From assembly GCF_021190915.1 (NCBI RefSeq), contig NZ_JAIOAP010000001.1:620001-684000 (forward strand): a stretch of DNA of 64,000 nt. The letters run 5' to 3'. The position numbers were made by a program, and so were the translations under genes. This document shows, piece after piece, positions 24,740-34,826 of the stretch; positions within the stretch are counted from its first letter, which is position 1; each line of letters starts with the position of its first letter. Source of the DNA: Cohnella silvisoli (GTDB lineage Bacteria; Bacillota; Bacilli; Paenibacillales; Paenibacillaceae). The notes below the pieces were generated by a model. The model did no database searches. It saw only the letters and a list, made by a program, of their open reading frames with translations, and had not been told where the DNA came from.

Positions 24740-26977
24740 ATGAAGCGTTTCATTCCAAAACATAAATACATTCGTATTTTTTTGGCGTTGTGCATTTTAT
24801 TTTCACTGGTGTCCATCCCCTTCGTGTATATCATATCCCGTCAATTTTCTACCTATGCCATGAAACAAATCGACAAAGCGAATCAGATCGAGGTCGTTCA
24901 CGCGCAGGAAAATTCGCGGTTTCTATTCAAGAAGATGATCGGATACGGTTTGAACATGTATCAAGACAAGAGCATCCAACTCTGGCTAACCGATAAACAA
25001 GAGAAGCCGGACCATCAGACGGACGCGATGAAAGCGGCCGCCAACTATACGACGACGGAACCCTTCATAGAGAATATCTATTTATTCAATATGCGGTCGG
25101 AGCATGCGATTAACTTGAAGTATGGAGTCTCATCGTTTGCCCGATTCTCGGATCAGGCTATGCTGGATATCGTCAGACAATCCAGAAAATCATACCTGAA
25201 TTTTTTCCTGTACCCATCGAACGGGCAGAAGAAAATGGCGTTGATTATACCGACCGTACCGTCCGGCCAACAATCGTTCGGTTATTTGGTCATGCTCATG
25301 GACATTAATCTGCTTCAACAATATTTGCTTAAAGACAACCGCTCATCGGGCACGCGATCCTTCATCCTTGATCGTAAAGGGCAGGTTATGTTGGGTTCCA
25401 GCGACACGGTTGATTTGTACGCCGAGTTGGCCAAGAAATCCACGGAAGAGACGGGGAGCTACGCCCATAAATACAAGGGCGAGTTATGGTCGATTCAATA
25501 CGCGCAAATCGAACCTCAGGGCTGGACCTTATATCAGACAGCCAAATACGATCAAATCCTTGCCGATTTTAATTCATTCCGAAACAAGATGCTGCTGTTC
25601 GCCGCTTCCTTCGTCGTAGTCATGCTGGGCATTCTGTTCTGGAATTCCCGGCGCACGTATAAGCCGTTTTCCCAACTTGCGGATCAATTGGAAATGAAAT
25701 TCGGCTTGCAGCTGAGGAGCGAGAACAACGAAGGGCCGCGGGAAGAGTATAAGGTTATCCGTTACGGGATCGAGATGCTGGCGAATCAGGTAGATAAGAT
25801 GGATACCTCCATCCGGGAGCACAAGAGCGTAATCAAGCTGGAATATTTAAGGCAATGGATCGTTCAAGGCAAGCTTATCGTCCCCGTCGAACACTATCTC
25901 CGCGAGCAGACGGAATTATTCGAAGGCGACGGCCTTTATCTTAGCGTGATTAGAATCAACGGATACAGCCTGTTCGAGGATCAATACAACTTTGCTTCCA
26001 GAAAACTCATGAAATACGCGATCGGCAACATTGCGGAAGAGATCATTAATCGTTACTGGCACTCGGTATCCGTTGATCTGGGCGGAGATCACATTGCTTT
26101 GCTCCTATCGGGCTCTGACATTCCGATGAACAAGCTGGTGGAAACCTTGGAGGAAGTGGGCAAACAAATCAACAAATGGACGCAGATTCAAGTGACGATC
26201 GCCGTAAGCGGACAAAATAATTTCGGCGACGATCTGCGCAGCATTTACAATCACATTCATGAGCTAACGATGCTTAAATTTATATCCGGGGAAGACAAGA
26301 TCTATTTGGAACAAGATTTCGAAGCTTATATGGAACGGGTTCAGCCCTTACCTGACGACAACCTGCTGGACGAGCTGATCAAGAGAGTCAGACTGGGGAA
26401 GACGGAAGAAGTCAAAACAAGCTTAGATCAAATATTCGGACATATGCAGACGATGCATTATGCGGACAGCAAGTTCCAACTGTCTTTGATCCTGTACACT
26501 TTGTTCAAAACCTTCAATAAACTGCCGTCCGTCGAATCGGTCGAAGGAATCGAGAGTATTTTGGAAAAGTTTGATACCTTAGGCGGGATCAAAGGCTGGC
26601 TGGAGCAGGAACTTCTCGAGATTATGGATGATTTAAGCAACAAAAAAGGGTCAAGCCGGCGCGACGAAATCGTAACGGAGATCGTGGAATACGTGAAAAC
26701 CCATCTGCATGATCCATTGTTGACTATAGAAGAGATATCGGAGCACGTTTCATTGTCCACCCGCTATATCCGGCAGCTGTTCAAGGAAGTGTTCGAGACA
26801 ACGCTCTCCGATTATATTATGGAAGAACGGATTAACAGGGTGAAGGGACTTCTGGAAACGACCGATTGGACGGTAACGGATATCGGCGAACGATCTGGAT
26901 TTCAGACCAAGAGCCATTTTTTTACGACGTTCAAGAAAGCGACGGGCATGACGCCGAGCCAATATCGGGATAAGTGA
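24740..26977 (+). CDS. Membrane-anchored AraC family regulator
   Basis: A 745-residue one-component sensor: membrane segments at about 12-33 and 283-301 enclose a 250-residue extracytoplasmic Cache-like region. A cytoplasmic middle part of about 340 residues and a C-terminal AraC domain ('ISEHVSLSTRYIRQLFKEVF', 'IGERSGFQTKSHFFTTFKKA') follow. There is no kinase or receiver domain, so the signal passes directly from outside to the DNA-binding end, as in many Paenibacillus regulators next to CUT1 importers. ATG 24740 follows AAGGGGGAA. It most likely controls the importer/GH42 operon that starts 177 bases downstream. Confidence 0.9.
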   Translation: MKRFIPKHKYIRIFLALCILFSLVSIPFVYIISRQFSTYAMKQIDKANQIEVVHAQENSRFLFKKMIGYGLNMYQDKSIQLWLTDKQEKPDHQTDAMKAAANYTTTEPFIENIYLFNMRSEHAINLKYGVSSFARFSDQAMLDIVRQSRKSYLNFFLYPSNGQKKMALIIPTVPSGQQSFGYLVMLMDINLLQQYLLKDNRSSGTRSFILDRKGQVMLGSSDTVDLYAELAKKSTEETGSYAHKYKGELWSIQYAQIEPQGWTLYQTAKYDQILADFNSFRNKMLLFAASFVVVMLGILFWNSRRTYKPFSQLADQLEMKFGLQLRSENNEGPREEYKVIRYGIEMLANQVDKMDTSIREHKSVIKLEYLRQWIVQGKLIVPVEHYLREQTELFEGDGLYLSVIRINGYSLFEDQYNFASRKLMKYAIGNIAEEIINRYWHSVSVDLGGDHIALLLSGSDIPMNKLVETLEEVGKQINKWTQIQVTIAVSGQNNFGDDLRSIYNHIHELTMLKFISGEDKIYLEQDFEAYMERVQPLPDDNLLDELIKRVRLGKTEEVKTSLDQIFGHMQTMHYADSKFQLSLILYTLFKTFNKLPSVESVEGIESILEKFDTLGGIKGWLEQELLEIMDDLSNKKGSSRRDEIVTEIVEYVKTHLHDPLLTIEEISEHVSLSTRYIRQLFKEVFETTLSDYIMEERINRVKGLLETTDWTVTDIGERSGFQTKSHFFTTFKKATGMTPSQYRDK

Positions 26978-26995
26978 TAGCGATGAAAACCTATT

Positions 26996-27030
26996 AAGCG
27001 TTTCCGGCGCCCTTGCCGGAGCGCTTTTTC
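26996..27030 (+). terminator. Rho-independent terminator after the AraC regulator
   Basis: AAGCG...CCGGC and GCCGG..CGCTT pair across a short loop with symmetrical internal mismatches, followed by TTTTCTTT. It separates the regulator from the importer operon. Confidence 0.7.
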
Positions 27031-27053
27031 TTTGGCCGGATGAGGCGATTTCC

Positions 27054-27088
27054 GGAATGGGAACCTCACAACCGCAATAAGAACCCGA
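27054..27088 (+). promoter_or_regulatory. Candidate operator: two direct half-sites 20 bp apart
   Basis: GGAATGGGAACCTCA (27054) and GCAATAAGAACCCGA (27074) share 10 of 15 positions in the same orientation. Direct half-sites about two helical turns apart are the usual AraC-family layout, and this lies between the regulator and its presumed target. Similarity is modest. Confidence 0.3.
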
Positions 27089-27153
27089 TATTCCGCCGTT
27101 ATCAGCACCGGTTTTCCTAGATCAGAACTATACGGCGATAAGCGCATCGGCCT

Positions 27154-28116
27154 ATGATTATGGCACGAGAGGAACATACTAACATACAGAAGCGGGTGGA
27201 ACGGTTGAGTTTTCTCAGAGAGATAACGAAAAATAAGTACTTGTATCTATTGGCGCTTCCGGGCCTGATATTTTTGATCGTATTCGCTTACGTTCCTTTG
27301 ACCGGACATTTAATCGCCTTCAAGAAGTATAGGTTGGCGGATGGCCTGTGGGGAAGCAAGTTCGTCGGATTCGATAACTTCAAGTTTTTCTTTATGAGCG
27401 ACGACTGGTACAAGGTGACGTTTAATACGGCTTTTCTTAATGGATTGTTTCTTATTTTCGGATTGGGAATCGCTCTGCTGTTGGCCCTGTTCCTGAACGA
27501 AATTCGCCATGCTCTCTTCAAGAGATTGGCTCAGTCGTTTATCTTTATGCCCTATTTCATATCCTGGCTGGTCGTCAGCATGATGGCATTCGCTTTCCTG
27601 AATACGACCGATGGAATGGTCAACAGGACTCTTGAAGCTTATGGAGCGGAAAAAATCAATTGGTACCTCAAATCGGAAGTATGGCCGGCCATTTTAACGC
27701 TTATCTACGTATGGAAGTTCGCGGGCTACTATTCGATTATCTTTCTCGCGGCAATAACGGGCATCTCGGGCGAATATTACGAGAGCGCGCGGATTGACGG
27801 AGCGACTCGCTTTCAACAAATCATTCATATTACGATTCCGCTAATCAGGAGCGTCGTCATCGTTCTCGGATTGCTAGGCGTCGGTCGAATTTTCTACGGA
27901 GATTTCGGAATGATCTATGGAATTGTCGGCGATAATAGCGCCTTGTATTCGACTACGGACGTCATTGACACTTACACGTATAGAGCGCTTCGGGTATTAA
28001 GCGATTTCAGCAAATCCTCCGCGGTCGTACTCTATCAGTCGGTTATGGGATTAATCACGATTGTGATATTCAATCAAATCGCCAAAAAAATCGACAAAGA
28101 TTCCAGCTTATTCTAA
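27154..28116 (+). CDS. CUT1 ABC importer permease 1 (LplB type)
   Basis: A 320-residue permease with six membrane segments and EAA loop 'ESARIDGATRFQQIIHITIP'; the C-terminus 'AKKIDKDSSLF' is typical of LplB proteins. ATG 27154 has no ribosome site. TTG 27205, preceded by GGTGGAA, would give 'MSFLREITKNKYLYLL' and is a likely alternative. It pairs with the permease encoded 16 bases on, and no ATPase is present. Confidence 0.92.
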   Translation: MIMAREEHTNIQKRVERLSFLREITKNKYLYLLALPGLIFLIVFAYVPLTGHLIAFKKYRLADGLWGSKFVGFDNFKFFFMSDDWYKVTFNTAFLNGLFLIFGLGIALLLALFLNEIRHALFKRLAQSFIFMPYFISWLVVSMMAFAFLNTTDGMVNRTLEAYGAEKINWYLKSEVWPAILTLIYVWKFAGYYSIIFLAAITGISGEYYESARIDGATRFQQIIHITIPLIRSVVIVLGLLGVGRIFYGDFGMIYGIVGDNSALYSTTDVIDTYTYRALRVLSDFSKSSAVVLYQSVMGLITIVIFNQIAKKIDKDSSLF

Positions 28117-28132
28117 GGAGGGATAATAACCG

Positions 28133-29029
28133 ATGTCAACCCGCGTGAAACAAGATAAATCCATGCTGGAAAAAGGTTTTGTGATCGGCATTTATTTGTT
28201 CGTCATCCTATTCGCCATCCTTAGCGTCATTCCGTTCTGGTTAGTCGTCATCAATTCGTTTGCCTCGGAAAGCACCATCAAATTACACGGCATGCAGCTA
28301 TTCCCGAAGGAGTTCTCTCTATTTTCTTACCAATACACGATGGCGGGCAAGCAAATCATGAGCAGCTATCTGGTCACTATCATCGTAACGGTTGCCGGAA
28401 CGTGTCTAGCCGTGCTGATTACGTCGATGTATGCGTACGTGCTGGCTCACCCGAAAGTGAAGTATCGCAAAATTTTATCGTTCATGACGTATTTCACAAT
28501 GGTTTTCGGCGCGGGGTTAGTCGGCTTCTATATTCTAATCGCGAGTACGCTAGGGTTGAAGGATACGCTTTGGGCTTTAATCCTCCCCTATATGTTAAAT
28601 CCTTTCTTCGCGTTTATTATGGTCTCGTTCTTCAGAACGCTGCCTTATGAGATTAACGAAGCCGCGACGATCGACGGCGCCAATGACTTGTCCATTTTCT
28701 TCCGCATAATCATACCGATTTCAAAGCCGGTCATCGCAACGGTAAGTTTATTCTACGCGCTCCAGTATTGGAACGACTTCTATCTGGCTTTATTGTTCAT
28801 CGATGATCATAATCTTCATCCGCTGCAAATCATGATTCGGCAGATTATATCGAACGTCAATATTAGTTCGTACGTCGGGGGGAGCCAGACGAATTACTCC
28901 CAAGCGGTGCCGACCTATGGGGTACAGCTAGCGACCGTCTGCTTAACGATCGGTCCGATCATCTTCCTGTATCCTTTTGTTCAAAGATTTTTCGTCAAGG
29001 GGATTACGATCGGCGCACTTAAAGGTTAG
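28133..29029 (+). CDS. CUT1 ABC importer permease 2 (LplC/YtcP type)
   Basis: A 298-residue permease with six membrane segments, EAA loop 'EAATIDGANDLSIFFRIIIP' and family-typical end 'GITIGALKG'. ATG 28133 follows AAGGAGGG. It is the second channel subunit for the importer whose binding protein is encoded next. Confidence 0.94.
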   Translation: MSTRVKQDKSMLEKGFVIGIYLFVILFAILSVIPFWLVVINSFASESTIKLHGMQLFPKEFSLFSYQYTMAGKQIMSSYLVTIIVTVAGTCLAVLITSMYAYVLAHPKVKYRKILSFMTYFTMVFGAGLVGFYILIASTLGLKDTLWALILPYMLNPFFAFIMVSFFRTLPYEINEAATIDGANDLSIFFRIIIPISKPVIATVSLFYALQYWNDFYLALLFIDDHNLHPLQIMIRQIISNVNISSYVGGSQTNYSQAVPTYGVQLATVCLTIGPIIFLYPFVQRFFVKGITIGALKG

Positions 29030-29095
29030 GCTTGTCCCGGAGCGATCCGGTTAAGCATAGATAGATCAAATTCATCGGGAGGTTGAAGCAGCATT

Positions 29096-30652
29096 ATGAA
29101 AAAGACGCTCGTGGTAGGGTTATCGGTATTATTGATCATGCTTGCATTAATCGGTTGCAGCTCCAAATCGAACAGCCCGGAAAGTTCCGGTACGAACCCG
29201 CAAAAGGGAACTCCGGCTCCGGCGGCAGGAGAGAAGCTTGACCCTGTCACATTAAAGATCATCCTTCCGGGCGACCGTCCCGCGAACATGGATCTGATCA
29301 TAGCGGAAGCCGAGAAAAGAATGGCGGACACGATTAACGTTAAGCTTGATCTCGTATTCGTGCCTTGGTCCGATCTCGCCTCGAAAACGCAAGTCATGCT
29401 CGCATCGGGCGAAGACGTCGATCTGATTTTCGATGCGCCTTGGCTGCACATGGAACAAATGATTGCCGCCGGGTACTACGAGCCGCTTGAGGATCTGCTG
29501 GCCAAATACGGCCAAGACGCCGTCGCGGTACGTTCCCAGCAAATGTTCGACGCCAACAAGTTCCAAGACAAGATCTATGCGCTACCGCTCGGCAATTCTC
29601 ATCTTGACGGAAGAACGTATTTGGTTCGTAAAGACCTCAGGGAGAAATATGGCATACCTCCGATCAAAACTTACGACGAACTAATCGCTTTCGCTTACAA
29701 AGTCAAAGAGAACGAAAAGAAAATCATTCCGATCTTAACCAGCGGCCAACCTGGACAGAAAGATCAGTCGTGGGGAGCGTTCCGGTCTTTCATGACTTTC
29801 AATCCGGAGATTCTGAGATCCGACGCGATCGGCCAAAGCCTTATCCTGCACTATAAAAACAATGACGGCAAAGTGTATAACCTGTTCGACGAAATGGATC
29901 CGCCGGTTTGGTCTTGGATCGAAGAAGCGCGCAAGCTGTATAAGGAAGGGTTAATCCATCCCGACATTCTGGCCATCAAAGACGTGATTACCGTATTCGA
30001 GTCGGGCGACGTGGCCATTCTCGCGACGAACAGTTTCGGCGTGCCGCAGCAGGTTATGACTTCCATTCCGAAGAACGTGCCGGGCGCCGAAGTAGAAGCC
30101 GTAACCTTCATCCCGCTGGAAAAAGGCAAAGTCACGACGAACTTCAAGCAAGCGAATTTCCAGGCCATACCTAAAGTAAGCAAAAACAAAGAGCGTGCCA
30201 TGATGTTCCTGAACTGGACCGCGAAGAAAGAAAACTACGACTTGCTCGCCTACGGGATCGAGGGCAAAGATTACGAAGCGATCGGCGACGATCAATACAA
30301 GACGCTGCCGGATAGCAAATACGGGTACTTCCCTTATGCTTGGATTTGGAACCCGACGCAGGACCGCTTGAACGCCGGTTACGATCCCGTATCGATCGAG
30401 CATTACAAATTCAACGCCAATGCCGATAATTTAATCGCTAGCGCGCTGACGGGCTTCTCGTTCAACCCGGAGCCGGTTGCGAACGAAGTTTCCTTGTACA
30501 GCGCGATCGAGGATAAATATTATTCTTCGTTATTCAACGGCGTAACGGATCCGACGGAAACCTGGAACGCGCTGAAGGCCGAAGGCGAAGGGTATTTGAA
30601 GAAAATTCAAATCGAGCTGCAAAAGCAAATCGACGAGTTCCTGAAGAAGTAA
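29096..30652 (+). CDS. CUT1 sugar-binding lipoprotein (LplA type)
   Basis: A 518-residue lipoprotein with lipobox 'ALIGC' (Cys 21) and a Ser/Pro linker. The long SBP_bac_1-type fold ('LKIILPGDRPANMDLIIAEA', 'YALPLGNSHLDGRTYLVRKD', 'MMFLNWTAKKENYDLLAYGI') is that of the LplA class, about 100 residues longer than MalE. These proteins bind oligosaccharides. The genes around it (GH42, mutarotase-like, GH36) suggest galactose-containing oligosaccharides. Confidence 0.93.
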   Translation: MKKTLVVGLSVLLIMLALIGCSSKSNSPESSGTNPQKGTPAPAAGEKLDPVTLKIILPGDRPANMDLIIAEAEKRMADTINVKLDLVFVPWSDLASKTQVMLASGEDVDLIFDAPWLHMEQMIAAGYYEPLEDLLAKYGQDAVAVRSQQMFDANKFQDKIYALPLGNSHLDGRTYLVRKDLREKYGIPPIKTYDELIAFAYKVKENEKKIIPILTSGQPGQKDQSWGAFRSFMTFNPEILRSDAIGQSLILHYKNNDGKVYNLFDEMDPPVWSWIEEARKLYKEGLIHPDILAIKDVITVFESGDVAILATNSFGVPQQVMTSIPKNVPGAEVEAVTFIPLEKGKVTTNFKQANFQAIPKVSKNKERAMMFLNWTAKKENYDLLAYGIEGKDYEAIGDDQYKTLPDSKYGYFPYAWIWNPTQDRLNAGYDPVSIEHYKFNANADNLIASALTGFSFNPEPVANEVSLYSAIEDKYYSSLFNGVTDPTETWNALKAEGEGYLKKIQIELQKQIDEFLKK

Positions 30653-30736
30653 GACTGCCTGAATGAAGGGGGATTCAAGGCGTTCGGCGCAATTTGCCGA
30701 ATGCCTGCCCTCAGTTCAAGAGAGGTGATTGCCTGT

Positions 30737-32749
30737 ATGGAAAACAAGAAGCTTCGCACGCACATCATGTACGGGGCCGATTATAATCCCGAGCAATGGC
30801 CGACGGAGATCATCGAACGGGATATGGCTCTAATGAAAGAGATTGGCATCAACGCCATTACGCTAAACGTGTTCGGCTGGGGGATGATCCAGCCCTCGGA
30901 GGATCGTTTCGATTTCAGTAAGCTGGATCAGGTGTTCGATTTGTTGGAACGAAGCTCAATCGGAGTCGTGCTCGCTACGCCGACCGCGGCGCCTCCTTCA
31001 TGGATGTTTCAGAAGGAACCAGACATGCTGAAAGTGAACGAGAACGGTCAAAGGGTCGCGCATTGGAGCCGGCAGGCTTATTGTCCTAATCATCCATTGT
31101 ATAGGAAGCACATACGCAATATTGCCAGGTTGTTGGCGGAACGTTACGGAAAACGATCCAACCTGATGATGTGGCACATTAACAACGAATGCATCTTGCA
31201 TTGCTATTGCGATTACTGCGCTGCGGAATTTCGGGCGTGGCTGCAAAATAAATACGAGACGCTTGATCATTTGAACGAATGCTGGCAGCTCAGGCAGTGG
31301 AGTCTTACGAAAACCGATTGGCAGCAGATCATGCCCCCGGTCGGAGGGATGACCCACACGAGCGCAAGTCTGGATTATCAACGATTCATGTCGGACAGCA
31401 ATATGCAAGGCTTCTTGGCGGAAAAGGAAGAGATCGTTCGGGTTACGCCGGACATCCCGATCACTACCAATTTCTATTCGATCGACTTTTTGGGCCAGAT
31501 TCATCCTAAGTGGGCTCCCCACTTGGACGTTATTTCTTGGGATTCGTACCCGCCGCATAAGGATTACGCCGTATGGGCCGCATTTCAGCACGATTATTTC
31601 CGCAGCTTGAAGCATGCCCCGTTTCTTCTCATGGAGCAAGCTTCCAGCAACGTGAATTGGAAACCTTACAACCCGGCCAAACGACCGGGAATGATGAGCT
31701 TGCAAAGCTATCAGGCCATAGCCAGGGGCGCCGAAGCGATCATGTATTTCCAATTCCGGCAAAGCCGCGGAGGCGTAGAGAAATACCACAGTTCGCTCGT
31801 CAGTCACGGCACGGAATCCGATAATCGGATTTTTCGGGAAATCGGGCAGCTTGGCCATGAGCTGGAAAAGATGGACAACGTGCTGCGATCTCATATTCAT
31901 GCTAGAGTGGCCATCCTATTCGATATTACCCTCATGTGGCTTGTGGAATGGAACAAAACGAGTCGGGATATCGATTACCGCAGCGTCGTCACCGCATTCT
32001 ACCGGCCGCTGTACGAAGCCAATATTCCAGTGGATGTCATTCATCCGCTTGCCGATCTATCCGGTTATGACGTCGTCATCGCGCCGATGTTGTACATGTT
32101 CGAGGAGGGCGTTCCGGATAATTTGCGTTCTTTCACGGAGCGAGGCGGCAAGTTGGTTACGAGCTATAACAGCGGGATGGTGAACGGTTGCGACGTCGTG
32201 GAGTACGGCGGCTTTCTTCGCCCGATCGATGACGTATTCGGCATTATCGTTGAAGAGACCGATGTGTTGGAGCCTGATATGTCCAATCGGATCGAGTGGA
32301 AGGGCGGGAGTCATTACCGAACCGATAAATGGGGCGAGGTCGTTCGCTTGAACGGAGCGGAGGCGATCGCGGTCTATTTGGAGGATTACTACGCCGGACA
32401 ACCGGCCGTGACGCGGAATCGCTATGGTCTAGGCGAGGCCTATTATGTGTCCGCGCATCCGGAGGATCGATTCATTCGCGAGCTGCTGCTGGAAATTTGT
32501 TTAAAGGCGGGAGTGGCGCCTCTATGTCCGAATGCTCCGAAAGGCGTGGAAATTACCCTTCGCGAGGATGAAGGCAAACAATTCCTATTTATTCTGAATC
32601 ATAATCCGGTTCCGCTTGAGATGGATATGGATTGGGTTTGGGAGATGGGTATCGATTGGAAAGACTTGATTCGTCAGGAACCCGTTGGCGGACGGGTCGC
32701 TCTGGAAGCTTACGGCACGCTCATTCTGGAGCAAGAGATACAGAGGTGA
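30737..32749 (+). CDS. Beta-galactosidase, glycoside hydrolase family 42
   Basis: ATG 30737 follows AGAGAGGTGAT and gives the normal GH42 start 'YGADYNPEQWP'; an earlier ATG at 30701 lacks a site. The 670-residue protein has acid/base E151 ('HINNEC'), nucleophile E300 ('LLMEQASSNVNW') and the four Cys (116, 156, 158, 161) of the GH42 zinc site. The catalytic barrel is followed by the trimerisation domain (about 395-600) and a small beta domain. No signal peptide, so it acts in the cytoplasm on imported beta-galactosides (for example galacto-oligosaccharides from pectic galactan). Confidence 0.93.
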   Translation: MENKKLRTHIMYGADYNPEQWPTEIIERDMALMKEIGINAITLNVFGWGMIQPSEDRFDFSKLDQVFDLLERSSIGVVLATPTAAPPSWMFQKEPDMLKVNENGQRVAHWSRQAYCPNHPLYRKHIRNIARLLAERYGKRSNLMMWHINNECILHCYCDYCAAEFRAWLQNKYETLDHLNECWQLRQWSLTKTDWQQIMPPVGGMTHTSASLDYQRFMSDSNMQGFLAEKEEIVRVTPDIPITTNFYSIDFLGQIHPKWAPHLDVISWDSYPPHKDYAVWAAFQHDYFRSLKHAPFLLMEQASSNVNWKPYNPAKRPGMMSLQSYQAIARGAEAIMYFQFRQSRGGVEKYHSSLVSHGTESDNRIFREIGQLGHELEKMDNVLRSHIHARVAILFDITLMWLVEWNKTSRDIDYRSVVTAFYRPLYEANIPVDVIHPLADLSGYDVVIAPMLYMFEEGVPDNLRSFTERGGKLVTSYNSGMVNGCDVVEYGGFLRPIDDVFGIIVEETDVLEPDMSNRIEWKGGSHYRTDKWGEVVRLNGAEAIAVYLEDYYAGQPAVTRNRYGLGEAYYVSAHPEDRFIRELLLEICLKAGVAPLCPNAPKGVEITLREDEGKQFLFILNHNPVPLEMDMDWVWEMGIDWKDLIRQEPVGGRVALEAYGTLILEQEIQR

Positions 32750-32764
32750 GAAAGGAGAAACGGC

Positions 32765-33751
32765 ATGGACGGTCCCTGTACGGCTGCGGAAATGCTTGTC
32801 GACGGAATACAAGCCGTACGGCTGGAAAACGAATGGTTGAGAACCGTTATTCTGGTCGGCAAAGGCACCGACATCTGGGAGCTCGCGTTTAAACCTTTGA
32901 ATCTCGAACTATTGATGAAAACGCGGGCAGGATTGACCTACTATGAAGGAAGGGATTTTAGGGAGAACAGGCTCGTTCACTATGCGGAAGGATATCCGGG
33001 CGGATGGCAGGAGATTATTCCGAACAGGGCTTCATATGGCAGCGGAGAAGCGGGGCGGCGCGAGGAAGGGGAATCTGCGGGAGTCCCCTGGGAGTATCGC
33101 ATTGACAGGGCGGATGGGCAGAGCGTATCTCTGCGTTGTTGGCTTGCTCTTCCCTGCACTCCTCTTTCGATAGAGAAGACGTAAACGATATCGGCCGGGG
33201 AGAGCGAGATTCGCATTGTCGAGCGGATCGTGAATACGGACGGCGACGCCGTGCATTTTATTTGGACGCATCATCCGGCGTTCGGCAGCCCGTTGATCGA
33301 CGAGCAGGCTCAAGTCATACTTCCGAGGGACGCCGTCGCGTTTAACGTTCTTCGCTATGAGCAAAACCGGGATGAGCCTTTGGAGAGTTTCGAAGAGGAG
33401 GTTACTTCCGTCAGGCTGCCTAGCGGCAACAGGAAAAATCTGCTTAAGATCGACCCGCGCATGCCGGACGGAGAAGCGTGCTATATTCCTTTGATGAGCG
33501 CCCATGAAGGCGCGGCCGGAATTTTCAATCCGAATTTGAATTTGAAGCTGCTGCTAGAATGGGATCACCGCACATTTCTCTGTTTGCGCTATTGGTCCAA
33601 TAACGACGGCGAGATGTATACGGTGGCTTTGGAGCCCTCCACCTCCTGGTTCTCGGATATCCAGGACTGCATAAGACACGGCAATTGCATTTCTCTCCAG
33701 CCAACGGAAGAACGACGGTTTTGGATGAAGATTCGCGTTGAGCAGCCGTAG
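32765..33751 (+). pseudogene. Mutarotase-like protein (aldose 1-epimerase superfamily), split by in-frame TAA
   Basis: One frame encodes 139 residues (32765-33184), a TAA stop at 33182-33184, and then the same frame continues open to 33751. The second part ('IVNTDGDAVHFIWTHHPAFG', 'GIFNPNLNLKLLLEWDHRTF') contains the conserved His-containing stretch of galactose-mutarotase-like proteins, and the first part has 'GWQEIIPN'. Joined, they make about 328 residues, the normal size for this cytoplasmic family. So a single base change to TAA has broken it, or the base is a sequencing error. It follows the GH42 gene by 15 bases and would have converted the sugar anomer released by it. Confidence 0.8.
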
Positions 33752-33768
33752 AAGTTCATTCCGCGGAG

Positions 33769-34760
33769 GAGTTACACGGAAAAACATCCATGACGATGTT
33801 CCAATCGAGTAACTCGCGCCAGAGAGGGACCGTGAGCAGGGAGTTACACGGAAAAATCGAGTAATTCGCGCCAGAGTGGACTGCGAGCAGGGAGTTACAC
33901 TGAAAATTCGAGTAACTCGTGCAAGAATGGGACTGCGAGCAGGGAGTTACACGGAAAAATCGAGTAACTCGCACCAGAGTGGACTGCGAGCAGGGAGTTA
34001 CACGGAAAAATCGAGTAACTCGCGCCAGAGAGGACCGTGAGCAGGGAGTTACACGGAAAAATCGAGTAACTCGTGCCAGAGTGGACTGCGAGCAGGGAGT
34101 TACACGGAAAAATCGAGTAACTCGCAACAGAGTGGGACTGCGAGCAGGGAGTTACACAGAAAAATCGAGTAACTCGTGCCAGAGTGGGACTGCGAGCAGG
34201 GAGTTACACGGAAAAATCGAGTAACTCGCACCAGAGTGGACAGCGAGCAGGGAGTTACACTGAAAATTCGAGTAACTCGCGCCAGAGTGGGACTGCGAGC
34301 AGGGAGTTACACGGAAAAATCGAGTAACTCGCGCCAGAGTGGACTGCGAGCAGGGAGTTACACGGAAAAATCGAGTAACTCGCGCCAGAGTGGGATGCGA
34401 GCAGGGAGTTACACGGAAAAATCGAGTAACTCGCGCCAGAGTGGGACTGCGAGCAGGGAGTTACACGGAAAAATCGAGTAACTCGCACCAGAGTGGGACT
34501 GCGAGCAGGGAGTTACACGGAAAAATCGAGTAACTCGCGCCAGAGTGGACTGCGAGCAGGGAGTTACACGGAAAAATCGAGTAACTCGCGCCAGAGTGGA
34601 CTGCGAGCAGGGAGTTACACGGAAAAATCGAGTAACTCGCACCAGAGTGGACTGCGAGCAGGGAGTTACACGGAAAAATCGAGTAACTCGCACCAGAGTG
34701 GACTGCGAGCAGGGAGTTACACGGAAAAGTCGAGTAACTCGCGCCAGAGACTGCGAGCAG
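33769..34760. repeat. Tandem repeat array, about 19 units of 51-52 bp (GAGTTAC/GTAACTC family)
   Basis: The unit is GCGAGCAGGGAGTTACAC, GGAAAAATC, GAGTAACTCGCGCCAGAGTGG. GAGTTACAC occurs about 19 times from 33769 to 34714 at 51-52-base spacing, very uniform. GAGTTAC pairs with GTAACTC (7-bp stem, 13-base loop) in nearly every unit. The first unit has a longer loop with a nested ACATC/GATGT pair. The half-site TCGAGTAA(C/T)TCG links this family to the array at 20884. The array fills the gap between the mutarotase-like pseudogene and the GH36 gene. Confidence 0.93.
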
Positions 34761-34786
34761 CAAGCTGCACAAACTAAATTTAATAG

Positions 34787-34826
34787 GAATATCGGATGCC
34801 CTCCTACCGGAAGGCATCCGATATTC
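34787..34826. other. Perfect 14-bp hairpin after the repeat array
   Basis: GAATATCGGATGCC (34787-34800) and GGCATCCGATATTC (34813-34826) are perfect inverted repeats with a 12-base loop. There is no strong T run, so it may be a weak terminator or a transcript-protecting stem ahead of the GH36 gene. Confidence 0.6.

Noticed and set aside
33769-34760. CRISPR array
   Set aside because: The whole 51-bp unit is repeated with no unique spacers, and no cas genes are in the window.
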